Shown: one piece after another, positions 45,101-52,157 of the stretch
Layout of the letters: every line of letters begins with the position of its first letter
Position numbering within the stretch: position 1 is the first letter of the stretch
Origin: Flavobacterium sp. ENC
GTDB taxonomy: Bacteria > Bacteroidota > Bacteroidia > Flavobacteriales > Flavobacteriaceae
DNA length: 64,000 nucleotides
Reading direction: 5' to 3'
Assembly: GCF_020991415.1 (NCBI RefSeq)
Contig: NZ_JAJMOY010000011.1
Span: 53,369-117,368, forward strand
The notes under the pieces: model-generated
What the model saw: only the letters and a program-made list of their open reading frames with translations
Database searches by the model: none
Told to the model about the DNA's origin: nothing
Program-made: the position numbers and the translations under genes

Positions 45101-48100
45101 GTAAAATTATTACTGCACCGCTATACAGGACAAAATGATATCATTATTGGTTCACCTTCTGCTGGCAGGGAACATCCGGATTTAAGAGACCAGATCGGAT
45201 TTTTTATCAATACACTGGTATTAAGAACTAAAATTAGCGAGAACGAGACATTTAATTCCCTTGCTAAAAAAGTAAAAGACAATGTCCTTAATGCGCACAA
45301 ACATCAGATCTATCCCTTTGACTTATTAATAAACGAACTGCATGTCGAACGCGATATGAGTCGGTCGCCATTATTTGATGTAGTGGTTGTGTTAGAAAAT
45401 TTAATCGATAAAAATGAAATTCCGGAATTTGAAGGTCTTTTGGTTACTGAAAATCAATTAGATGTGCCTATTAGTAAAGCAGACCTGCGTTTCTATTTTA
45501 TAGAAAACGAATCCAATATTTCACTGACGTTAGAGTTCAATAGCGATATCTACAGCAAACATCGTATGGAAAATGTATTAGGGCATATAACAGCTTTAAT
45601 AAATTCAGTAATCGAAGGACCTGCAGCAGCAATAAGCAGACTTAACTATCTAACAGAAAGAGAACAAAACTGGCTACTTAATGAGCTGAACCAAAAAGTA
45701 ATAAACTACGATAAGAACGAAACATTAGTAGATATTTTTGAACAGCAGGCAGCAGCAACACCAAATGCCATAGCACTTGAGTTTGAAAACAAAACATTTA
45801 CATATGAGCATCTTAATGCACTGGCGAACCAGTTAGCACATCATTTACGTGAAGAATATAAAGTAACAAGAGGAGAGACGGTTGCGTTAATGGTAGAGCG
45901 AAACGAATGGCTTATAATTGGATTTCTGGGAATTTTAAAATCCGGAGGTGTCTATCTGCCAATCGATTCGGGTAATTCGACAGAGCGAAATAACTTTATG
46001 CTGTCAGATGCAAATACCAAAGTACTCATCACAGAATCCGTAAATCTATTTAATGCGGGCAATTTTGAAGGAAACCTGTTCGCAATTGATATAGAGTTTG
46101 ATTTGTTGGAAACATCCATAAAGAACCCTGTAAAAGTAAACGAAGCTTCAGATTTATCCTATATTTATTATACTTCAGGATCTACCGGACAGCCAAAAGG
46201 AGTAATGCTTGAACATCGCAATGGGGTACACATGGTGTACAATGAGAGAGAAGAGTTTAAAGTAACCACAAACGATTGTGTTATTCAATTTTCCTCCCTG
46301 ATTTTTGACGGGTCTGTATTTGAATTCTTTTTAGCATTAGCTAATGGAGCACGTTTGTTAATCGCAAAAAACAATATCATCAAAGATGCTGTTGCGCTGG
46401 TAAAATATATGGCTGCTAAAGAGGTAACGATTGCAATATTACCGGCGGCATATTTTTCTTTAGTTGCTATTGACGAATTGAAATTTTTAAGGAAAGTGAT
46501 GTCAGTCGGAGATGCTATCAACAAAGATCAGGCTGTAAAAAGTAGCGCCGTAACAGTTACTTATAATGGTTACGGGCCGACAGAATGTGCTGTTTGGACA
46601 AATATTTATGAAGTGAAAACGGAAGATAATCACAGAGTGAGATTACCAATCGGAGAAGCTATCGGGAATGTTCAGGTGCATATTCTTGATCAATTATTAA
46701 ACCTAACCGGAGAAGGAATTTATGGGGAAATCTGTATCTCAGGTGAAGCAGCAATTGCAAGAGGATATTTAAACAGAGAAGAGCTTTCTAATGAAAAATT
46801 TATAAAAAATCCATTCGGTGCCGGAATGATGTACCGTACAGGAGACAAAGGAGTTCGTTTACCGGATGGGAATATTGATTTCCTGGGACGTATTGACAAT
46901 CAGGTAAAGATTAGAGGATACCGCATAGAATTAAATGAAATTGAGAAAGTCATTAAATCACACGCTCTGGTAATTGAAACGTTAGTGACCAAATATGTCA
47001 ATGAAGGCGATACAGCTTTGGTAGCATATTACACAGCTAGCGAAGAGATTAAGCCTGCAGCAGTGAAGGATTACCTGAAAACTTTCCTGCCGAATTATAT
47101 GGTTCCTCCTTATCTGATTCAATTGGCAGATTTTCCATTAAATGCAAGTGGTAAAATAGATAAAAGAAAATTACCCGAACCGGAAATTAAATTAGATACT
47201 ACCTATGTTGAACCAAGAAATACTGTTGAAGAAAGTCTGGTAATTATATGGAGAGAAGTTTTAAATAGGGAAAGAATAGGAGTTGAAGATAATTTCTTTG
47301 ATTCCGGAGGACATTCGCTAAGAGCCATTCAATTAATAACAAAAATTCACAAACAATACCAGGTACAGCTAAACATTGGAGACATCTTCAGCAGACCGAC
47401 GCTTGCAGAACAGGCATTCTTAATTTCGAATTCGGATACCGTAAATTATATTTCGATTCCGAAAATCCAAGAGGAAGATACCTATCCGTTATCAGCAACA
47501 CAGTTAAGAACCTGGCTGCAGGTAGAACAGTCCAAAAATGCCATTACTCATAATGTACTGACGAGTTATATGCTGACCGGGGCGTTTCATAAGGATGCTT
47601 TTGAATTTGCTTTTCAGCAAGTAATCGCCCGTCATGAAAGCTTGAGAACCATATTCGAATTGGTAAACGGATCACCGAGACAACGTATTATAGACGCTTC
47701 TGACCTAACAATCGGAATCGATTATTTTGATATTTCGAAAGATAATGAGGCGGCAAAACAAGCAAAAAAAGAAACACTTTCCACTAAAGTCTTCCATTTG
47801 GATACAGCTCCATTATTCAATATTGATATACTGAAGCAGGAAGAAAATAAGCACGAACTGCTATTTGCCATGCATCATATTATTTCCGATGAATGGTCCA
47901 TGCAGGTTATGGTAAGAGATCTGGTCGTATTTTACAACGCCGCTGTAAAAGGAAAAATAAGCGATTTGGAGCGTTTGCCAATTCAGTACAAAGATTACAC
48001 TGCCTGGCAGCTGGCAGAACTAAGCGGCGATAAATTGTTGGAGCATAAAGAATATTGGTTGGAACAATTTAAAGGAGACATTCCTGTGCTGGAACTTGCT

Positions 48101-51100
48101 TCTGACAGGCAACGTCCTGAAATAATGAATCACGAAGGAGCACAATATTATTTCAGGCTGGACGAAACACTAAGTTCAAAACTAAAAGAATTATCCAAAA
48201 CTCAGGGGGCGACCTTATTTATGGGGGTTACTTCTTTAGTAAAAGCATTATTTTATAAATACACCGGAAATCAGGATATTATAATCGGAACTCCGGTAGC
48301 AGGAAGACAACATCCGGATTTGGAAGACCAAATTGGATTGTATTTGAACACCCTGGCACTGCGATCCAGATTTTCGGGAGAAGAAGGATTCAATGCATTA
48401 CTAAGCGAAGTCAAAAAAGTAAGTTTAGACGGATTCAGTCATCAGGTATATCCTTTAGACATGCTGATTGAAGATTTAGGCGTCTATCCACCGAAAAACA
48501 GAGGTGCCCTTTTCGATGTTGTGGTGATATTGCAAAATGTACAGCTCGATCTTTTGGAAGGTATTGAAATGGAAGGTCTGGAAGTTTCAGCGCAGGGAGA
48601 AGACTTAAAAATCAGTAAAGGTGATTTGCGCTTCCAGTTTATGGACCAGGGAACTTTTCTGGAGGGAAGTATCGAATATAGTACTGAATTATATGATGAA
48701 GCACGTATTTCCCGTATGGTAACCCATATGAAAAATCTGTTAACCATTATAGTTGAAGCCCCGGAGCAGCCCCTGAAAGAAATTCAGTATTTAGAAAATA
48801 CAGAATCGGAAAACTTAGACTGGTTTGAGAAAACAATACAAAAAGAACAACCACAATACATACACAAAGCGTTTGAAGCAATTGTAGCGGCATATCCTCA
48901 AAAAGAAGCGCTGGCACTGGAGGAAGTATCATATACGTATCAGCAAATCAATGGATTTAGTAATCAAATCGCCCGTTTGTTAGGAGATCTTGACCTACAG
49001 CCTGAAAATGCGATTGGCGTATTACTGCCTTCAGGAAAAGAATTGATCGCAACATTGATGGCGTGTTTCAAAACCGGTGCCACTTATGTTCCGATGGCTG
49101 CTGAATTTTCAAAAAACAGAACAGCGCAGGTATTTTCAGATACGAAAATGACGACTCTGATAGCGGCTGAAAAAGCGTATAATGCCTTAAAGGAAACACT
49201 TGACCTTTCACAAACAAGACTGGAAAAAGTTGTATTATTTTCTGAAGAAGGAATACTGACCGTTCAGGAACGTAACGCTTCAGGCGAGTTTGTCGTTTCC
49301 GCTTATAGTGTAGCAAATTACAGTGAAGAAAATGTTGCCATTGATTATCCAATTGATAACAGCAGTTATATTTTCTACAGTTCGGGTACCACCGGAAAGT
49401 CGAAAGCAATCGTTGGGAATCAGGAAAGTATCGCGCACTATATCAACTGGCACAAAAATACCTTCGGATTCAATACCGAAAGCCGGGTAAGCCAGATTGC
49501 ATCAGTGACTTTTGATGCCAGTTTAAAAGACATCTTAACAAGTTTGATTTCAGGAAGCTGTCTGTGTATTCCGGCTGCGAAAACGCGTGAGAATATGGTG
49601 TTGCTGGGCCAATGGCTTTCAGCAGAAAAGGTAACCATTATACAAACGGTTCCTTCTTTATTCAGATTATTGACCAATAGCCTTGTAGAACATAATATTC
49701 ATTTAAATAATATAAAAGAAGTTGTACTGGCAGGAGAAAAATTATACGGACGTGATATTGCCTTATGGCGTTCGCTTTCGGGACACTCGGCCCGTATGAG
49801 CAATTTATACGGACTAACCGAAACGACAGTATTGAAAAGCTGTTACCACATTCCAAACGAAGATTTAGATCCCGGTACCGTTTTACCGGTGGGACAGGCC
49901 ATTGCCAACAGTATGATCGCAGTGATCAACGATAGTGGACTGAGCATGTGGGGAGAAATCGGAGAAGTATACATCAAAAGCCCGTACATCAGTAAAGGCT
50001 ATTTAGATCAGGAACTTACGGCAGCTTTATTGGTACAGAATCCACTGGTTTCAGATCGTGAAGACCTGGTGTGCAGAACGGGGGACTTAGGGCGTTATGA
50101 CAATGATGGTAACTTAGAGATACTGGGAAGAATTGACGATCAGATCAAACTTCATGGCGTACGTGTCGAACTCGATGGAATACGCAGTTCGTTACTAAAC
50201 TTAGAAGGAGTAGGACAGGTAGAATTGGTATTACACACCGATGCCACGACAGATTCATTGCTGTGTTACTACAGCGGAACAGAATACGGTTCCGGCGAAT
50301 TGCGTCTGCTTTTATCGGCACAATTAGACCGCAGCAGTATTCCGGATTACTTTATTTATGTAGCGGAATTTCCGTTGACCCTAAACGGAAAAGTAGACAA
50401 ACGTGCCTTACCAAAACCATCAGAATTATTGCGAGGCAGTAACTACGAAGCACCAAATGGTGCGATTGAAACTTCACTAAGTGCTATATGGGCAGAATTA
50501 CTAAATATTCCGCAAAGCAGCATTGGAAGAAAAGACTCCTTTTTTGATTTAGGGGGATCGTCTTTAAAAGCAATTCAGCTGATCTCAAGGGTTTATAAAA
50601 ATCACGAAGTGCAGTTGAGCATTGGGGAAATTTTCAACCATTCGACATTAAAAGCACAGGCTTCCTTAATAGCCGCATCAAAAGGAGATGCCTACACTGC
50701 TATTGGAAAAGCAGTAGAGCAGGAAGATTATGCCTTGTCACACGCACAGCGTCGTTTATGGGTGCAGGAAACCCAACAGCAAAACGGGGAAAGCACTTTT
50801 AATATCTTTATGCGTTACCAAATGGAGGGCAAACTTCAGATAGAAATATTGCAGGAAGCTTTTGATCAGATTATAAATCGTCACGAAAGTCTGCGCACCA
50901 TCTTTGTTTTAAAAAATGGAGAACCAAGACAAAAAATTCAATCCATGCAAGAGCAATCTTTTGAATTGGAATTTGCAGATCTTCAGGAAATCAAAGAACA
51001 GCAGGTCATTATTGATAAAGAGGTTCAAAACCTTGCTTACCATCCTTTTGATCTTCAGAACGGACCTTTGATGAAAGTGAAACTTTTGAAGCTGGATGCT

Positions 51101-52120
51101 GAAAATCATATGTTATTGTTTGTCAAGCATCATATCATTTCAGACGAATGGTCTTTACAAATCTTTGTGAAAGAAGTATTGTCAATTTACAATGCTTTAT
51201 TAGAAAATAAAGAGCACAATTTAGCACCATTAACTGTTCAGTACAAAGATTATGTTGCCTGGAAAGAAAACGAATTGTCTGCCAACGGACTTGTAAAACA
51301 TCGTGAGTTTTGGATGAAAGAATTGCAGGGAGAAATTCCTGTTTTATACCTTCCTACTGATTTTCCGAGACCGCCGATTCAGACTTTCAACGGATCAGAA
51401 CTGCATTTTGAGTTTCCTGCAGCTGCAGCAGCTCAGTTTAAACAATTGTTGCAGGATCAGAACACAACATTATTTATGGGGTTACTGTCCGTCGTAAAAA
51501 CGATTCTGTACCACTATTCCGGACAGGAAGACATCATCGTCGGAACACCAATTGCAGGAAGGGAACATCCGGATCTGGAGGGACAGATTGGCTATTACTT
51601 AAATACGCTCGCACTGCGCAGTAAATTTGATCCTGCCCTGAAATTTGTTGATTTTCTGTCCGAAATAAAGAAAACGGCAATAGCGGCTTTTGAACACCAG
51701 GAATATCCTTTTGATACGCTTATTGAAGACTTGAATTTAAAGAAAGACTTAAGCAGATCTCCCTTATTCGATGTCGTAATGATTCTTCAGAATGTGGATT
51801 TACACAAAGAATCGGATTTGGAAATGAAAGGTATTACGGTAAACCCGATCAAAGAACCTATGAATATCAGTAAAAGTGATCTTCGATTCCAGTTTGCTGA
51901 TGTAGGAGATACCATAATCGGTACTATCGAATATAATACCGGTTTATTTAAAAAAGAACGTATAGAACAACTCATAGCACATATGAACAGTCTGATAGCC
52001 CTGGTGATTACAGATTCACAACGTTCGCTAATAGAATTTGATTTCTTAACTGATACAGAACGCCAACAAGAACAGCTGGCTTCCGATTTTTTCGGTTCTG
52101 ATATCAGTACAGACTTCTAA
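36122..52120 (+). CDS. Giant nonribosomal peptide synthetase, five A-T-C units
   Basis: A 5332-residue NRPS starting at GTG 36122. Domain order (approximate residues): A1 1-540, T1 (Ser591), C1 647-1083, A2 1107-1587, T2 (Ser1635), C2 1693-2125, A3 2150-2633, T3 (Ser2683), C3 2737-3180, A4 3200-3683, T4 (Ser3732), C4 around 3785-4220, A5 4247-4763, T5 (Ser4814), C5 4869-5310. All five carriers keep GGxS, and all five C domains keep HHxxxD (C1: His780-Asp785; C3 is the variant HHIIFDERS). No epimerase, methyltransferase, thioesterase or reductase domain is present. It begins with A and ends with C, so both ends need partner proteins. Pocket residues read by hand: A2 DILQIGMIWK (glycine-like), A1 and A5 DAKQVALVLK, A3 DAAIIACVWK, A4 DGFIMVGVWK; only A2 is a confident prediction. 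Expected chain: X-Gly-Y-Z-X. Confidence 0.95.
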   Translation: MKDKFLYKTFEDIVSSYPDHTALAEANGGTTYASLNAFANQLSGLLADTGLSSDDSVGVLLPSGKELIGSLLSCLKTGITYVPLSNSFSRARMQQAVSETGMKVLITDDASWSIFQSTDIDYAFTHVLVFKASGSSLLGDLGLGNLDLIALEQTSLEIYKASSAGEYLLTDYNLNNYSQENIAIDYPIDNSSYIFYSSGTTGKSKAIVGNQESIAHYINWHKNTFGFNTESRVSQIASITFDASLKDILTSLTSGSCLCIPAVKTRENMLLLGQWLSAEKVTILQTVPSLFRLLTNSLTEQNLSLQDIKEVVLAGEKLYGRDVALWRSLSGHTARMSNLYGLTETTVLKSCYHIPEGDLDPGTVLPVGKAISNTLIAVINKDEICNDEEIGEVYIKSRFLSKGYLDQELTAALFVQNPLVTDREDLVCRTGDLGRYNSDGNLEILGRIDDQIKLHGVRIELDGIRSSLLNLEGVGQVELVLHTDATADSLLCYYSGTEYGSGELRLLLSATLDRSSIPDYFIYIAEFPLTLNGKVDKRSLPKPSELLKGSNYEAPSGTIETSLSTIWAELLGVPQNSIGRNDSFFDLGGSSLKAIQLISRVYKQHEVQLSIGEIFNQSTLKAQATLITASKGETVYSSLKQVAEQEDYALSHAQRRLWVLDQLQEDLTAYSRPISYDIQGTLDLTALTESFRRLIERHESLRTIFIIKDGEPRQLIQQKENIPFEIPVTDVSGSKNKEDAIEEVLASMTASSFDLSKGPLFKAVLLDLGNNHYRLLFAIHHIISDAWSMQVLVRDLVNYYNSIVKAEEKSFSPLPIQYKDYAAWQLQELSKGELADSRKYWLEQLAGELPVLDLPSDHVRPSVQTYNGAQSYVSFSEQTSHAFKHYVKEQDSTAFMGFVSLIKVLLYRYSGQEDIIIGTPVAGREHSDLENQIGFYINNLALRTRFQGTDSFTKLLQLVKKTCLEGYENQSYPFDLLVDELQLSRDLSRFPLYDVAVILESDDALLEDAIEMEGLDVSYVRVAVETSLYDLTFWFRENTSGHISLHIEYNTDIYSAERIKRLGIHLGKLMESIITDSTLSLDHLPLIEADEQKILLKEYQGEIVSRFSASTLISLFEARADKQKEALALKYENITLSYQELEERSNALAHYLQTQHAIVKGSIVGIIQDRSEYMLISILGVLKAGGAYLPIDPAYPSDRVDYMISDGNVCLLLADRILTEYAVTSVNSKDLKETLESYPKTRLNVALSGEDLAYVIYTSGSTGRPKGVMIQHNSVINLLKSVVDILDVSSKDQLLAITTFTFDISVLEFFTTLGVGGSVIIAPSAVITDPGLLSALIDESGATIVQATPSVWNLLLETGWKAATSVKKISGGEFLPLALGKRLLEIPGELYNMFGPTETTIWSTSQYIQSEADLNSIGKAIYNTTLYILDELGQLVPHGVTGKLFIGGSGVAKGYTDPELTIKKFVRNPFNNDEIIYDTGDLCQWDFNGRLLYIGRGDGQVKLRGYRIELGEIESLLESDSKVNQAVVIVKGNDLLAYITGKEIVDVTDLKELLRSKLPAYMVPGHIVQLEDFPLTHNGKISRKKLAERGIELKERILTVPQTNTEQVLAELWQSILVVNEISTTDDFFEIGGHSLKAIQLILSLHKKLNVQIRLKDVFEYPKLVDLAAYIDQLSVSRYTNITPVKAQDHYKLSHAQRRLWILEQFESLGSTAYNIPMSYWLNGSLNIASVTEAFKRLIERHEILRTNFREIDGIPYQFVADPDKVDFSIDYHDLSDDYNAIQTATTLSEKAAFNSFNLAGGQLLRVQISKVEDKRYLFLLSMHHIITDEWSIKNLITEFLTIYNALEQKAEISLPSLSIQYKDYAAWQLQELAGDALNVHRSYWLDKLEGEIPVVDLPTDAPRPSLKTFNSTQLKYSFDSQLVVEFKSLVAAEKATLFAGLMAITKVLVHKYTGEKDIIVGTPAAGRDHADLEDQIGFYINALPLRTLLNTDETFTDFLKKVKNVVIEAFDHQIYPFDLLVEDLGFSRDLSRSPLFDIVVLIQNMENNHKLPDMEGILIEDHMLINEKSKVDLRLFFVENENEINLNIEYNTDLFLEERMQRFCIHFEELMRAVVEKPAQKIKELNYITAKERQQVLYDFNRESFDYDEQLTLVQLFEQQVEATPHAIALQTAAKSWTYDELNIAVNTLAKSLQEHFDVTKGTHVGLMVNRNEWLIIGMLSILKVGAVYIPIDFSSPAERIKYIISDAEISLLITESSMINRSSDFISNAFSVDEIYEAIGKHEQNLIPDYTAADSAYVIYTSGSSGQPKGVLVSHENCVNMVKNEHIIFSPSVGDNVLQFASPSFDASIAEIFMAITSGASLVLADNKVLKDVAALTSYLKTKEVSIVILPPAYLAAIPVKELSFLRLIITAGDVANKQLAIEYSRSLTYMNCYGPTECAVWATIHQVHSSDLKYQRLPIGKPIGNLQIYILNEFLQPQAVGIPGEMYIGGVGVAQGYLNKKELTEKSFLKNPFGNGKLYKTGDLASWYSDGNIDFLGRVDTQVKIRGYRIEPGEIESVLNNHPQIDNAAVITKGEGNDKFLVAYYEGPEALETNVVQEHLKNFLPDYMIPSHIIYLKQLPQNNSGKIDKKALPGYLETAAKEIVVPKDAIEAGLLEVWQNVLGIQEIEIQDNFFSVGGHSLRAIQLISQLFKKLEIKLELEDIFIHPVFRDQISLLKASAKTSYQKIEKVAGKPLYKLSYAQLRLWLLEQFEDETEAVNSIPVTYWLQGDLNSKALNNAFQFVIERHESLRTCFITVQGEAYQKILTSEEYSFEVTQEDAVNVANPKEYAQDKALELSLIPFNLEKAPLVKAHIIKVAEEEYLFFLCVHHIIFDERSVHVFVREVLEAYKAFLENTTPVWPALPIQYKDYAAWQEKEMQTEQLSVHRAYWLAQFEEEIEVLDLPTDFPRPPVQTFKGDQVHLRLSPEISTAFRACLEAQETTLYMGLVTLVKLLLHRYTGQNDIIIGSPSAGREHPDLRDQIGFFINTLVLRTKISENETFNSLAKKVKDNVLNAHKHQIYPFDLLINELHVERDMSRSPLFDVVVVLENLIDKNEIPEFEGLLVTENQLDVPISKADLRFYFIENESNISLTLEFNSDIYSKHRMENVLGHITALINSVIEGPAAAISRLNYLTEREQNWLLNELNQKVINYDKNETLVDIFEQQAAATPNAIALEFENKTFTYEHLNALANQLAHHLREEYKVTRGETVALMVERNEWLIIGFLGILKSGGVYLPIDSGNSTERNNFMLSDANTKVLITESVNLFNAGNFEGNLFAIDIEFDLLETSIKNPVKVNEASDLSYIYYTSGSTGQPKGVMLEHRNGVHMVYNEREEFKVTTNDCVIQFSSLIFDGSVFEFFLALANGARLLIAKNNIIKDAVALVKYMAAKEVTIAILPAAYFSLVAIDELKFLRKVMSVGDAINKDQAVKSSAVTVTYNGYGPTECAVWTNIYEVKTEDNHRVRLPIGEAIGNVQVHILDQLLNLTGEGIYGEICISGEAAIARGYLNREELSNEKFIKNPFGAGMMYRTGDKGVRLPDGNIDFLGRIDNQVKIRGYRIELNEIEKVIKSHALVIETLVTKYVNEGDTALVAYYTASEEIKPAAVKDYLKTFLPNYMVPPYLIQLADFPLNASGKIDKRKLPEPEIKLDTTYVEPRNTVEESLVIIWREVLNRERIGVEDNFFDSGGHSLRAIQLITKIHKQYQVQLNIGDIFSRPTLAEQAFLISNSDTVNYISIPKIQEEDTYPLSATQLRTWLQVEQSKNAITHNVLTSYMLTGAFHKDAFEFAFQQVIARHESLRTIFELVNGSPRQRIIDASDLTIGIDYFDISKDNEAAKQAKKETLSTKVFHLDTAPLFNIDILKQEENKHELLFAMHHIISDEWSMQVMVRDLVVFYNAAVKGKISDLERLPIQYKDYTAWQLAELSGDKLLEHKEYWLEQFKGDIPVLELASDRQRPEIMNHEGAQYYFRLDETLSSKLKELSKTQGATLFMGVTSLVKALFYKYTGNQDIIIGTPVAGRQHPDLEDQIGLYLNTLALRSRFSGEEGFNALLSEVKKVSLDGFSHQVYPLDMLIEDLGVYPPKNRGALFDVVVILQNVQLDLLEGIEMEGLEVSAQGEDLKISKGDLRFQFMDQGTFLEGSIEYSTELYDEARISRMVTHMKNLLTIIVEAPEQPLKEIQYLENTESENLDWFEKTIQKEQPQYIHKAFEAIVAAYPQKEALALEEVSYTYQQINGFSNQIARLLGDLDLQPENAIGVLLPSGKELIATLMACFKTGATYVPMAAEFSKNRTAQVFSDTKMTTLIAAEKAYNALKETLDLSQTRLEKVVLFSEEGILTVQERNASGEFVVSAYSVANYSEENVAIDYPIDNSSYIFYSSGTTGKSKAIVGNQESIAHYINWHKNTFGFNTESRVSQIASVTFDASLKDILTSLISGSCLCIPAAKTRENMVLLGQWLSAEKVTIIQTVPSLFRLLTNSLVEHNIHLNNIKEVVLAGEKLYGRDIALWRSLSGHSARMSNLYGLTETTVLKSCYHIPNEDLDPGTVLPVGQAIANSMIAVINDSGLSMWGEIGEVYIKSPYISKGYLDQELTAALLVQNPLVSDREDLVCRTGDLGRYDNDGNLEILGRIDDQIKLHGVRVELDGIRSSLLNLEGVGQVELVLHTDATTDSLLCYYSGTEYGSGELRLLLSAQLDRSSIPDYFIYVAEFPLTLNGKVDKRALPKPSELLRGSNYEAPNGAIETSLSAIWAELLNIPQSSIGRKDSFFDLGGSSLKAIQLISRVYKNHEVQLSIGEIFNHSTLKAQASLIAASKGDAYTAIGKAVEQEDYALSHAQRRLWVQETQQQNGESTFNIFMRYQMEGKLQIEILQEAFDQIINRHESLRTIFVLKNGEPRQKIQSMQEQSFELEFADLQEIKEQQVIIDKEVQNLAYHPFDLQNGPLMKVKLLKLDAENHMLLFVKHHIISDEWSLQIFVKEVLSIYNALLENKEHNLAPLTVQYKDYVAWKENELSANGLVKHREFWMKELQGEIPVLYLPTDFPRPPIQTFNGSELHFEFPAAAAAQFKQLLQDQNTTLFMGLLSVVKTILYHYSGQEDIIVGTPIAGREHPDLEGQIGYYLNTLALRSKFDPALKFVDFLSEIKKTAIAAFEHQEYPFDTLIEDLNLKKDLSRSPLFDVVMILQNVDLHKESDLEMKGITVNPIKEPMNISKSDLRFQFADVGDTIIGTIEYNTGLFKKERIEQLIAHMNSLIALVITDSQRSLIEFDFLTDTERQQEQLASDFFGSDISTDF
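36671..38100 (+). repeat. Near-identical duplicated tract, NRPS copy 1 (A1-T1-C1 start)
   Basis: From the A3 core motif of A1 through T1 to the first motif of C1 the DNA matches 49340-50765 almost base for base, with scattered silent changes and one three-base length difference. The partner lies about 12.67 kb downstream. Confidence 0.85.
49340..50765 (+). repeat. Near-identical duplicated tract, NRPS copy 2 (A5-T5-C5 start)
   Basis: Second copy of the tract found at 36671-38100. The sequence before (N-terminal part of A5) and after (body of C5) is much less similar, so the boundaries of duplication or gene conversion are inside the A and C domains. Confidence 0.85.
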
Positions 52121-52157
52121 CTTAATTAATAATCAACTAACATTAAAACTAAATCTG

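Noticed and set aside
50726..52120. Terminal thioesterase or epimerase domain in the NRPS
   Set aside because: The end has condensation-domain motifs including HHIISDEWS and stops shortly after; no GxSxG hydrolase motif or extra domain follows.
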